This document shows, in pieces, positions 25,181 through 33,041 of a stretch of 37,072 nt of DNA. The notes beneath the pieces are model-generated. The model had not been told where the DNA came from. It searched no databases and saw only the letters and a program-made list of their open reading frames with translations. The position numbers were made by a program, and so were the translations under genes. The stretch spans positions 1 through 37,072 of the forward strand of contig CAZFLD010000042.1 of assembly GCA_964519835.1 (NCBI GenBank), in the 5' to 3' direction. Positions within the stretch are counted from its first letter, which is position 1. Every line of letters starts with the position of its first letter. The DNA is from CAZFLD01 sp964519835 (lineage in GTDB: Bacteria; Spirochaetota; Spirochaetia; DSM-27196; CAZFLD01).

Positions 25181-25410
25181 GGTTTGATTATCCCGATGCG
25201 CCACGGGATCGGCAAGCTCGCCCCACACGGAAACGTGCGTGCCCAGCCTCAGACGCGATCACCGACCTTGCCACGTTCCTGGGCATCTACGCCGGGACGG
25301 CTCGCCTGTGCGATCCAACAGATTGGTCCCTCGCAATCACCTCGCTGAGTGAGTAAACTGCACCGCGTGAAGGAAACAAAACCCACAAGTCGTGTGTTGG
25401 AGTCGTAGCG

Positions 25411-25761
25411 ATGCAACCGGTCCCCTTTATTCTCGAGGTTGGTGTAAACAGTGTCCGCGGAGCGATTCGCCTCGAAGACGCCGGAGTCGTCGTGGACTGG
25501 CGTCGCTTTGATATGCTCGATTCGCCCAAGGGTCCTCTTCAGAGCATCGCAATTCCCCTCGATCAGATCGTCGACATCGATTACAAAAAGAGGCTTGGTG
25601 GCGGACGGATAGTCATTCACACCAAGACACCGGCCGCCCTCGGCGATTTTCCATTGCCGGCCGGCGACATTACAACCCTCAACGTCATGGTAAAACGATC
25701 TCACAAAACCGATGCAGGCTTGCTTGCCGCCGAGACGACGCTGCGCATCGCCGAGGGGTAG
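25411..25761 (+). CDS. Small protein, possibly PH-like domain
   Basis: The 116-aa protein has alternating beta-strand pattern and a closing helix. It starts with a strand preceding VRGAIRLEDAGVVVDWRRFD, continues with a basic strand (IVDIDYKKRLGGGRIVIHTK), and ends in a helix-like SHKTDAGLLAAETTLRI. This layout recalls bacterial PH-like domains, but I cannot name a family. There is no signal peptide or membrane segment. A GGAG about nine nt before the ATG supports the start. It is divergent from the DUF1707/LiaF-like gene over about 230 nt, and the two may share control. Confidence 0.6.
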   Translation: MQPVPFILEVGVNSVRGAIRLEDAGVVVDWRRFDMLDSPKGPLQSIAIPLDQIVDIDYKKRLGGGRIVIHTKTPAALGDFPLPAGDITTLNVMVKRSHKTDAGLLAAETTLRIAEG

Positions 25762-26313
25762 TCGGCAGAGTTTTGGCGGGAGGTACGGGCACTGCACGGC
25801 GGCGGGATTCCCGGTGATGGAACGGGCGCTGCACGGGGACCCCGCGGTTTGATTGCGCAACACGTTCCGAGCCCGTGGTTCGAAAGTAGTCGCCCTCGTG
25901 GACCGTTACCAGGGTTTTGAGCGCTGAAAAGGTCCCGCCGGTTCTCAGCTTGCCGGCCGGCTTCTGTTAAATGCAGAAGTGAACGAGGTCAGGGGAAGTT
26001 ACAATCGGCATGGTGAGAATCCGCGCCTTCTTCTCGATCGACGAGAAGGCGATCCCCATCTCCTCGGCCCAGAAGTCGGTGAACGGAATACCGCAGAACT
26101 GCTTATAGCCGGTTCCCGCGCCGAGCTGCCGGAAAAGTTGGTCCTCGGAGGCTCCCCTTAGCGGCATGTGGAAAGGAGTACGACCGTGCCGCGGCTTCCT
26201 TCTTTGCGGCGTTCGAAGTCTGAGCACGTTTTCGGACAATCTGCGCTTCACAAGAGACGCCTTCGACACGCGGGGGGCTCATGGCCGTGACCGCCGCGAA
26301 CTCTGGTCCGTCA
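25762..26313. other. 552-nt stretch without a confident gene
   Basis: Between the PH-like protein and the succinyl-CoA-synthetase alpha gene I see no recognisable gene. It holds one weak minus-strand ORF (25967-26269) and an imperfect 28-nt inverted repeat at 26024-26051 (CGCCTTCT and AGAAGGCG flanking TCGATCGA). No terminator with a U-tract is visible after the alpha-subunit stop. It may be decayed coding sequence. Confidence 0.5.
25967..26269 (-). CDS. Weak ORF, possible gene remnant downstream of sucD-like gene
   Basis: A 100-codon minus-strand ORF with a GTG start lies 44 nt after the alpha-subunit stop. Its first half is Arg-rich and looks non-coding. Its second half has a normal protein composition (QLGAGTGYKQFCGIPFTDF, WAEEMGIAFSSIEKKARIL). 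A second minus frame begins at 26345, inside the alpha-subunit gene, and runs to 26103, so the pair could be one frameshifted gene. I recognise no family. It may be a remnant or not a gene. Confidence 0.25.
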   Translation of the reverse strand: MSKASLVKRRLSENVLRLRTPQRRKPRHGRTPFHMPLRGASEDQLFRQLGAGTGYKQFCGIPFTDFWAEEMGIAFSSIEKKARILTMPIVTSPDLVHFCI

Positions 26314-27225
26314 TCACGTATCCTCCGCCGCAACGCCGAGTACACGCGCGACTGCCGGCGCGAGCTCGGCGAAATCGTCCACCACGGTAGCGCCTGAAGC
26401 GCGCAGCGCGGCTACCTTGCTGCCGTGGCTTCCACGGTCGGCTTCGACAATCGCACCTGCATGGCTGAACCGGACACCTTTACGTGCGGCTTTTCCTCCC
26501 ACATACGCGAAGACCGGTTTCGTGATCAGCTGATCACGGATCAGCAGCGCAACCTCTTCCTCTTGGCTTCCGCCGATTTCCCCGACCATCGCGATTACAT
26601 CGGTATCCGGGTCGTCTTGAAAAGCTCTACACACCTCAGCCTGCCGCATCCCCACCAGACTGTCGCCTCCCACGTGGACAAGCGTGCTCAGCCCCGCCCC
26701 GCAGCGGCACAGGTAGTAGCCAAGCGATGAAGTCATGCCACCCGAGCGCGAGATGACACCGACGCTGCCCGGAGCGAACCAGTCGCGCGCGCTATCCGCC
26801 CGTCCACCAATCATCCCGAGGACGGCCTTCCCCGGAGAGAGCGTGCCCAGCGTGTTTGGGCCCAAGAATCGTACGTGGTTTGCGTTTGCCGCGGCGTAGA
26901 TCTCGAGGACATCGTAAAGCGGCACCTTGTCCGGCACGATCACACACAGCCCGACTCCGGCCTCCATCGCCTCGATTGCCGCGTCGCGGACGAGTGGCGC
27001 CGGGACGAAAAGCACCGAGACATCGATCGGGCCGGCCTCTTGGAAGCATTCCGCGACCGTATCGAAGACGGGTATCCCGTGAACCAATGCTCCACGCTTT
27101 CCCGGTGTACAACCAGCTACGACGAGGGTACCGTAGTCGATCATAAGCTTCGTCCGTACAGAGCCTTCTCGGCCGGTAATCCCTTGAACGAGGACTCGGG
27201 TTTTCCCGTCGACAAGAATGCTCAC
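26314..27225 (-). CDS. sucD: Succinyl-CoA synthetase alpha-subunit-type CoA ligase
   Basis: The 303-aa protein matches the alpha subunit of nucleotide-dependent acyl-CoA synthetases, which forms acyl-CoA through a phosphohistidine intermediate. The N-terminal CoA-binding fold carries LVQGITGREGSVRTKLMI and the NTLGTLSPGKAVLGM segment. The C-terminal domain has SVGVISRSGGMTSSLGYY, and the catalytic His sits in SHAGAIVEADRGSHGSK. Its GTG start overlaps the beta-subunit stop by 4 nt (GTGA), so translation is coupled. The length is normal. Whether the acid is succinate or another dicarboxylate such as malate cannot be told. The unusual beta subunit makes a non-standard reaction possible. Confidence 0.88.
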   Translation of the reverse strand: MSILVDGKTRVLVQGITGREGSVRTKLMIDYGTLVVAGCTPGKRGALVHGIPVFDTVAECFQEAGPIDVSVLFVPAPLVRDAAIEAMEAGVGLCVIVPDKVPLYDVLEIYAAANANHVRFLGPNTLGTLSPGKAVLGMIGGRADSARDWFAPGSVGVISRSGGMTSSLGYYLCRCGAGLSTLVHVGGDSLVGMRQAEVCRAFQDDPDTDVIAMVGEIGGSQEEEVALLIRDQLITKPVFAYVGGKAARKGVRFSHAGAIVEADRGSHGSKVAALRASGATVVDDFAELAPAVARVLGVAAEDT

Positions 27226-28859
27226 CTCGTATCCTCCCCCTCGGCGGCACCCAAATCGGCGTCCGCACCCAAATCGGCGTCGTTGCCGCTCTTATGAGAG
27301 TCCGTCAATCCCGGTATCGGGAGATGGATGTAGCCACCGCCGGCACCGTGCTCCTGGCACTCTATTTCGCAGGCGAGACACTCGATGCAACGTCCGCGCG
27401 CCGCCTCTTCGCGACCGATCGCCAGAATCGGCACTCCATCGTGTAGTTTCAGAATCTGCGGTACACAGCTAGTGATACAAGCTTTGCTTCCGCACGTTAG
27501 GCATGTGGGGTGGTGGTAGTGCACGGTTCCCGCAGGCGACGAAAATGAATACGTTTCCGGCTCGTTCAACCACGAAGGTCGCGAGGCCGTACTCCTCCGG
27601 CGTTTGCCGGCGTTAGATTCGGCCTCGGCGGACACCAGCCTATCCAACTCCGCCACACACTCACTAACTCCGGTATCTTTGCCAAATCCCCGAATCGGTG
27701 CCGGTAACGTCCGTGTGTAGTGCTCCAACAGATGGATCGCTTCATCTTCCATATTGCCGCCCAGGCGAACCACCACCGGAACATCCAACCCGATCTCCAG
27801 AAACGCCTTCACGAGACCCCGTGCCGAATGCAGCTGCTCCTGGGAAGCGACCCCGGAACCGGATCCGAAGTAGCCGACGATATTCGGCTGGGAGGCAATG
27901 ATACGTGCCGCACGATAGACCTTGGATGCCGGAGGATTGCCGGACGTATCGCAGTAATTGGCCGGTTTGAAGCCATACAGGGATAGGGCGTCCATGCTCA
28001 TTATGGAGCCACCGCCACCGGCTCCATGGAATCCCACGTAGCGCTCTTCACGCGTGAATCCAACGGCAAGCTGCACGAAGTAAAAGGTGCCTCGATAGTC
28101 ATCACGCTCTACCGCATAGGCAATGCGGTCGAGAGTGGACGGCGGATGGGGAAAGTCTCGTGCGATTTCAATACCGAGCTCCGGGTGCCGAAACACCGCG
28201 TAATCATCGACGCTGACGCGGCAGTCCGCCGCCACAAGACGTCCATCGGTCGTTCGCACGATTGGGTTGATCTCTAGCGATCGCGCCTCCGCTGCCACGG
28301 CGGCCCGAATTGCGCGGGTCACCATCTCCGAAAGCGCAAGCAGCTCGCCGCCATAAAGACCGGCGCGGCGTATGACCTCGCGCACGCGATGGATACGCAC
28401 GGGCGACGCGGTATCTACCGTGGCGTGGTGTATTAACGTAGCGTCGTGTGCCAGCGCCTCTTCCACCCCACTGCCACCTCTCGCTGAAAAGAGAAACCGC
28501 GCGGTCCCCGAATCGTCGTCGACGAAGTATGAGAAGAAGAACTCCTGCGCTATGTCGAGGCGTTCTTCTACCAACACCTCGGTCACTGGAAATCCGTCAA
28601 TCGTCCGCCTGCCGAGCTCCGCGATCGCCGACCACACCTCCTCGGGCGTCCGCGCGAAGCGGATCAGTCCTTGGGCATGCCGGCTTGTCGTGAACGCCTG
28701 CGCCTTAACAACCGCGGGCATGGGGATGTCGGTCGGAGCCGCGTCGGCAGCGACCTGGTCGTCCCCGACTGCGTCGGTCCCGACTACGACTCCGACCGGA
28801 ACAGCGACGCCGTGACCGCGAAGAAGTTCTTTCCCTTGGTATTCATGCAGACGCGCCAT
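27222..28859 (-). CDS. sucC: Succinyl-CoA synthetase beta-type (ATP-grasp) subunit fused to a ferredoxin domain
   Basis: The 545-aa product is about 150 residues longer than a usual beta subunit. Residues 1 to about 410 are the ATP-grasp and CoA-ligase domains: MARLHEYQGKELLRGHGV at the start, VVKAQAFTTSRHAQG for nucleotide binding, LEINPIV for metal, and GGGGSIMSMDALSLYGFKPA in the ligase domain. A variable linker then leads to a tail with eight Cys in two groups, C453/C456/C461/C465 and C491/C494/C497/C501 (CLTCGSKACITSC and CIECLACEIEC), a two-[4Fe-4S] ferredoxin pattern. A strong GGGAGGA ribosome-binding site precedes the ATG. Only 26 nt separate the ATG from the upstream terminator's U-tract, so no promoter fits between. 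The fused tail suggests coupling to electron transfer or complex formation with an iron-sulfur oxidoreductase. Confidence 0.9.
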   Translation of the reverse strand: MARLHEYQGKELLRGHGVAVPVGVVVGTDAVGDDQVAADAAPTDIPMPAVVKAQAFTTSRHAQGLIRFARTPEEVWSAIAELGRRTIDGFPVTEVLVEERLDIAQEFFFSYFVDDDSGTARFLFSARGGSGVEEALAHDATLIHHATVDTASPVRIHRVREVIRRAGLYGGELLALSEMVTRAIRAAVAAEARSLEINPIVRTTDGRLVAADCRVSVDDYAVFRHPELGIEIARDFPHPPSTLDRIAYAVERDDYRGTFYFVQLAVGFTREERYVGFHGAGGGGSIMSMDALSLYGFKPANYCDTSGNPPASKVYRAARIIASQPNIVGYFGSGSGVASQEQLHSARGLVKAFLEIGLDVPVVVRLGGNMEDEAIHLLEHYTRTLPAPIRGFGKDTGVSECVAELDRLVSAEAESNAGKRRRSTASRPSWLNEPETYSFSSPAGTVHYHHPTCLTCGSKACITSCVPQILKLHDGVPILAIGREEAARGRCIECLACEIECQEHGAGGGYIHLPIPGLTDSHKSGNDADLGADADLGAAEGEDTR

Positions 28860-28884
28860 AAGGCTCCTCCCGAGTGCAGCGAGG

Positions 28885-28912
28885 AAAAAAAAGGCGGCCC
28901 GAAAGGGCCGCC
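28885..28912 (-). terminator. Intrinsic terminator after family-5 binding-protein gene
   Basis: Read on the minus strand, GGCGGCCC, loop TTTC, GGGCCGCC (28912 down to 28893) forms a perfect 8-bp stem followed by eight T (28892-28885). It ends the family-5 binding-protein transcript and lies directly before the sucC-type gene. Confidence 0.92.
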
Positions 28913-28934
28913 ATCCGTCTAGGGGAGCCGGATA

Positions 28935-30893
28935 CTACCGGTCCATCCAGAACTGGTACGCATACTCGCCCAATTCGCCGAACCAGATGTGACGACGGTT
29001 GTAGCCCTCCGGCACATTTTTCACGTACGTCTTGGCGATGAACAGGTCCGGGACCTGCCCGACCAAACCGATGAGCATAAGCTGCTCGGCCTGGTTGTCA
29101 AAGATGAGGGTCATAAGCTCCTCGTATTCGTCGCTCGAAGGAGGCAACTGTCGAGCACGATCAAACGCGTCTTCGTGCTCCTTGACCCACTCCGGAGGCT
29201 CCTCGCCGGGAAGGCGGCCGCCTTCGAAGTCGCCCAGCGACACCTCGCCGGATTCCACCTGGTCGCTAGCGGCAATCCAGTTGAACCAGTCGCGGGCAAC
29301 AAACGAATATGCTTCGTCTTCCCCGACGGCGAATCCTTCATATTCCTGGAGGTACCCGACATCACCAATCGCCATGTCGTACGCGCCTGCGTCGACCACT
29401 TCCTGGTAGAGGTCGCCACCAACGTTTCGGATCTCCGTCCTTAGACCAACGTCCTCAAGGAACTCCTTGACGAGCTCAGGTCCTTCAATGACGATTCCGT
29501 CGGTGACCATCAAGATAATCTCGAATCGGTTGCCGTCCGGACCGAGCCGGAAACCGTCCGAATCGCGGTTTCTCATGCCGACCTGGTCGAGCAGACGGTC
29601 CGCCATAGCGGTGTCGTATTGGGCATAGGCGTCGAGCCACGCCGGATCGTACCAGGGCTCACTGGGTTTGGCCGTTGTCTGTCCCACCACCCCTTGGCCC
29701 CGGTAGAGCACGTCGTTGATCTCGTCGCGGTCCATCGCTACCGATACTGCCCGCTTGAATCGAACATCTTGGTAAAGATCGCGCTTCACCGGATCATCGT
29801 TGGTGTGATTCACCATGATCGCGACGCTGGATGCGAGAAGGCCCGGAACGGGGTAGACGGTGTAGCCGCCCGCCGCTTCATTCTGCTTGAAGAGCGTGAA
29901 GTTGTCGAACGAGGCGTGCAGATAGGCGATATCCGATTGTCCGGAGACGATATTTAGGTCGTAAGTACCAGAATCCACGATCTGGGTGACAATCGTGTCT
30001 ATGTAAGGAAGTTGACGTCCGTCGGGATCTACGCCGTAGAAATACGGATTACGTTCCAACACCCGCTGATTGCTCGTCGCCGTAACGACGTACCACGGGT
30101 GCAACGTCGGCTTCATCTCGGTGATCCCGTAGGGGTTATAGTGGGCATTAAACGCGGCCTTCCAGTCTGCATAGCCTGCCTCTTCGGCCTCTTTCTCCGC
30201 ATTTGAATTGTAGTCCGGGTGCCAACGGCCCAACCAATGGGACGGCTGGATGTTCATGATTTCGTTGCCGGCATTGCCTGCGAGCTCTTCCTCCCACCGA
30301 GGTTTGGGCTTGTTTAGTGTGAGCCGGTATGTCCACTCATCAAGCGCCTCGAACGCCACCGTGAAGCCTTTGCGTGGGTAGTCCAGGTTCCACCAAGTGA
30401 GCCCTTCGGTGTTCTGCATTACGTCGTAGACGATCCGCACGTCTTCCATCGTTACCGGCTCGCCGTCCGACCACTTCATGCCGCTTCGGAGGGTAAAGGT
30501 ACCGACGGTGTAGTCGTCAGATATCTCCCAGTCCGACAACAGCGACGCCCGAATGTCGCCATTCATGTCCATCTGCAGGAACCGAGGACTCATCTCCGGT
30601 GCCGGCATCATGTCCTGCCATGGGTCCGCCCCCGTCGCGAAGGTGTACACGGTCCCGCCGTACTCTCCAGGTTCGCCAAGCATCGTAAGCACCGCCGGTT
30701 CGTCGGGCAGACGCTCTTCCAGCGGCGGAAGCTCTCCGGCCGCTACCATCTCAGCCAGCATCGGCGCCTCCAGGCCGGAACCTGTTCCTGCCGCTCCTGC
30801 GTCGGCCTCGCGGCCACCGGTCGCCCATGTGGCGAAGACGCCAAGTGTCGAAACCAGCAGAACCAATACTGTCCTGCGTAACAATTGTTTCAT
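28935..30893 (-). CDS. ABC transporter family-5 solute-binding protein (oligosaccharide/peptide)
   Basis: The 652-aa protein is a large cluster-C periplasmic binding protein. The signal peptide (about 30 residues) runs into ATGGREAD with no lipobox Cys. Family features include the strand DWEISDDYTVGTFTLRSGMK and MKWSDGEPVTMEDV, the hallmark of SBP family 5, followed by DVRFKRAVSVAMDRDEI and TYDLNIVSGQSDIAY. A strong AGGAGGAAGG precedes the ATG. The insertions (WHPDYNSNAEKEAEEAG and others) make it longer than the usual 520-600 residues, as in oligosaccharide binders of this family. It lies in the same direction behind the ADP-ribosylglycohydrolase and esterase genes and is separated from its likely OppDF ATPases and permease. 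An oligosaccharide ligand is more likely than a peptide given the LacI regulator. Confidence 0.88.
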   Translation of the reverse strand: MKQLLRRTVLVLLVSTLGVFATWATGGREADAGAAGTGSGLEAPMLAEMVAAGELPPLEERLPDEPAVLTMLGEPGEYGGTVYTFATGADPWQDMMPAPEMSPRFLQMDMNGDIRASLLSDWEISDDYTVGTFTLRSGMKWSDGEPVTMEDVRIVYDVMQNTEGLTWWNLDYPRKGFTVAFEALDEWTYRLTLNKPKPRWEEELAGNAGNEIMNIQPSHWLGRWHPDYNSNAEKEAEEAGYADWKAAFNAHYNPYGITEMKPTLHPWYVVTATSNQRVLERNPYFYGVDPDGRQLPYIDTIVTQIVDSGTYDLNIVSGQSDIAYLHASFDNFTLFKQNEAAGGYTVYPVPGLLASSVAIMVNHTNDDPVKRDLYQDVRFKRAVSVAMDRDEINDVLYRGQGVVGQTTAKPSEPWYDPAWLDAYAQYDTAMADRLLDQVGMRNRDSDGFRLGPDGNRFEIILMVTDGIVIEGPELVKEFLEDVGLRTEIRNVGGDLYQEVVDAGAYDMAIGDVGYLQEYEGFAVGEDEAYSFVARDWFNWIAASDQVESGEVSLGDFEGGRLPGEEPPEWVKEHEDAFDRARQLPPSSDEYEELMTLIFDNQAEQLMLIGLVGQVPDLFIAKTYVKNVPEGYNRRHIWFGELGEYAYQFWMDR

Positions 30894-30910
30894 CCCTTCC
30901 TCCTCGATGT

Positions 30911-30930
30911 CTCTGCCGCTTGTGGCAGAG
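30911..30930 (-). promoter_or_regulatory. Hairpin between esterase and binding-protein genes
   Basis: CTCTGCC and GGCAGAG form a 7-bp stem around a 6-nt loop, just upstream of the binding protein's ribosome-binding site. There is no U-tract. It may stabilise the downstream mRNA after processing, which would give more binding protein than the enzymes upstream. Confidence 0.45.
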
Positions 30931-30957
30931 GTATTCCCAAACTGCTACATCTTCGCG

Positions 30958-31893
30958 TCAGCGGTATCGGCTCAACCGAAGATGATTCGCCATATTTACT
31001 AGGCCTTCTTCAAGGCCACGCCTCCACACAGTCCAGTCGTGCCCCCCGTCGTAGACGCGGAACTCAGCATTCACGCCGTGACGTCGGGAGAGCCGGTTAA
31101 AGAGCAGATGCGCCTCCACATCCAGGTCATGTAAGGCGTCTTCGGGGTCAGGGTGTTTCCACTCGTCGTCGCCGACGGCAATAAACGCCTCGACGGGATA
31201 ACGGCCTCCCGAATAGTCTTCCAGTAGCGCCGGATAATTGAGGCCCTCGTAGGTCTCCGCGTCGAACAAGAGTTGTCCGTTGCCGAATGCTCCGAACTCG
31301 CGGGTACTGCTCTCCTCGGGCGGAAGCGGGGTGTAGACCGCCGGGCTCAGAATGATCCCGACTGAGAACAGATCCGCGTGGGCCAGGAGATAGCGGAGAG
31401 CACCGTAGCCGCCCATAGAATACCCGCCGACCGCCCGTCCACTTCGATGTCTTACCACCGGGAAGCGCTCCTCGATGTGAGGAATCAAGTCCGCAAAAAA
31501 AGCGGTCTCCGTTCGCTCCGCCGGAAGCGCCTTTTCATCTGCACCGGTATAGCCGCTATCCACGTAGTAGCCGGCGCGGCTTTGTGCCGGCACATCCGGC
31601 ATTACCGCGATTACCGCGGGAATGCGGCCGGACGCAATCAATTGGTCCAAAACCTGCCCGGCCTCTCGCCAGGCAGCCATGGAGTCTCCCCTGCCGTGAA
31701 GCAGGTAGAGCGTAGGGTATGGTGCGTCAGAATCAAACTCGGCCGGGCGGTACACGGTATACCGGTAGTCGCGGCCGAGTACGGCGGAGGCGAAACTGTG
31801 TGACTCAAACGTTCCCTGCACCACGGCTCGTGGTTCCTCCGCTGCAAGAGAGACAGTGAGAATCATCACCGCTCCGATCGCCGTCAACCGCAC
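30958..31893 (-). CDS. Secreted esterase of the alpha/beta-hydrolase (esterase D / feruloyl-esterase-like) family
   Basis: The 311-aa product has a short signal peptide (MRLTAIGAVMILTVSLAAEE) and an alpha/beta-hydrolase fold of the esterase D/acyltransferase type: YPTLYLLHGRGDSMAAW for the oxyanion loop, GGYSMGGYGALRYL with the nucleophile Ser, an acidic residue near VGDDEWKHPDPED, and the catalytic His in DGGHDW. Secreted members cleave acetyl or feruloyl esters on plant polysaccharides. The start is a GTG at 31893; an internal ATG at 31866 would remove most of the signal. Seven nt separate it from the ADP-ribosylglycohydrolase stop, so the two are in one transcript that probably continues to the family-5 binding protein. 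Confidence 0.85.
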   Translation of the reverse strand: MRLTAIGAVMILTVSLAAEEPRAVVQGTFESHSFASAVLGRDYRYTVYRPAEFDSDAPYPTLYLLHGRGDSMAAWREAGQVLDQLIASGRIPAVIAVMPDVPAQSRAGYYVDSGYTGADEKALPAERTETAFFADLIPHIEERFPVVRHRSGRAVGGYSMGGYGALRYLLAHADLFSVGIILSPAVYTPLPPEESSTREFGAFGNGQLLFDAETYEGLNYPALLEDYSGGRYPVEAFIAVGDDEWKHPDPEDALHDLDVEAHLLFNRLSRRHGVNAEFRVYDGGHDWTVWRRGLEEGLVNMANHLRLSRYR

Positions 31894-31900
31894 TTCAACA

Positions 31901-32893
31901 CTACCCCAGCTCTTGCGCGAGCGCCGCTAGTTCACTTCCCAGATCCACCATGTCCTCGTCCGCCGCGAAAGCCAAACAGGTTCCGGCCGGTTTTCGCGCG
32001 GCTTCAACCCAATGAACCGGGATTTGACCAAGACCATGGCGAGCACCGGCTATGGCACCCACCACGGCGGCGATGGTATCGGCATCTCTGCCGAAATTTG
32101 CCGCCCAGAACATGCCGTCGCCATAGTCCGTCTTTGTAAGGTAGGAGATACCGTAGATCTGAGGGAGCGCCTCTTCCACGACGGCATGCTCGGGCGTAAA
32201 AAACTCCGTATGCAACTGCTCCCAGACGTCGCCGACGCCTTGAGCCTGAGCGCACATCGTCCGGCCCTTTGCCATCGAACGCGCCAGCCAAGTGTCGTCC
32301 GGAATACAACTGAACATCCACTCGGCGATCTCTTCCGGTTTGCCGTTCACCATAGCAACCGCAACGGCGGATGCCACGGCCTGAGCCGCCCAGACACCAC
32401 TCTTGTGATGGCTGATCTGCGCCTCGACGGCGGCTACTTCGCCCGCACGGCGAGGATCGCCGGCAAATGCCACCCCGATTGCGGCGGTACGCATTGCCGC
32501 CCCGTCGTCGTTGTTGAGCACGTTGTCGACACCCGACTGTGGGGGTCCGAGTCCACGCTCGAGATTCTGCACCGCGCCGTAGAGCGGCCGTCCACCGCGA
32601 GACGCCATCCCACCTGCGTCAATGATGTACCGCCGCCATGCGGCTTCCACCGACGCAAAGGTGATTACTCCCCGCGTGTCCAAGAGCGTGCGGGCCGTTA
32701 GCGCGGCGAACTCGGTGTCGTCCGTGCTGGCTGCGCCGGGATACATGTTGGTCACGATCCCGTAGCGGCGGCGGTACTCGTCGGAGCGTCCAATGTCCCC
32801 CATGGCGTCTCCAACGGCCAACGCCGCCATACACCCCTGAGCCTTGGAGATCAGGAGTTCCGTATCCGAAAGCAAGTCAGCTCGTGATAGCAT
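31901..32893 (-). CDS. ADP-ribosylglycohydrolase family protein
   Basis: The 330-aa protein has the DraG/ADP-ribosylglycohydrolase fold. Metal-binding motifs are GDAMGDIG near the N-terminus, STDDTEFAAL (the TDDT motif), and the C-terminal GRDADTIAAVVGAIAGARHG. Such enzymes remove ADP-ribose from proteins or act on related N-glycosidic substrates, and distant members sit in sugar-uptake loci with unknown substrates. No signal peptide is seen. The upstream region has a near-consensus -10 TATTAT (32926-32931 on the minus strand), and a 20-bp palindrome overlaps the -35 position, so LacI-type control is likely. It is the first gene of the minus-strand unit that includes the esterase and binding protein. 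Confidence 0.88.
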   Translation of the reverse strand: MLSRADLLSDTELLISKAQGCMAALAVGDAMGDIGRSDEYRRRYGIVTNMYPGAASTDDTEFAALTARTLLDTRGVITFASVEAAWRRYIIDAGGMASRGGRPLYGAVQNLERGLGPPQSGVDNVLNNDDGAAMRTAAIGVAFAGDPRRAGEVAAVEAQISHHKSGVWAAQAVASAVAVAMVNGKPEEIAEWMFSCIPDDTWLARSMAKGRTMCAQAQGVGDVWEQLHTEFFTPEHAVVEEALPQIYGISYLTKTDYGDGMFWAANFGRDADTIAAVVGAIAGARHGLGQIPVHWVEAARKPAGTCLAFAADEDMVDLGSELAALAQELG

Positions 32894-32938
32894 TCTGCCG
32901 TCCGTTCTATCCCTTACTCGTCACCATAATAGACTTGG

Positions 32939-32958
32939 AAGCGCTACCGGTAGCGCTT
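32939..32958. promoter_or_regulatory. LacI-type operator, 20-bp perfect palindrome
   Basis: AAGCGCTACCGGTAGCGCTT is a perfect palindrome with the central CG typical of LacI-family sites. It lies 46-65 nt upstream of the ADP-ribosylglycohydrolase ATG, over the expected -35 region. It shares the core TACCGGTA with the palindrome beside the LacI gene at 35158-35173. Confidence 0.8.
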
Positions 32959-33041
32959 TCGGAACCATCTTAGCATGATACCAAGCCGGGCGCAAGAAAA
33001 TCCTCACCGGCGGCCTTTCGCCGCACGTCGGGTCGGTACGC

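Noticed and set aside
25249..25863. Long minus-strand open frame opposite the PH-like gene
   Set aside because: Its composition is Arg/Cys-rich and shadow-like, with no motif, while the plus-strand frame has regular beta/helix pattern and a ribosome-binding site.
33000..33035. Terminator after the OppF-type gene
   Set aside because: The stem is only about 5 bp and the T-run lies about nine bases away, too weak to call.
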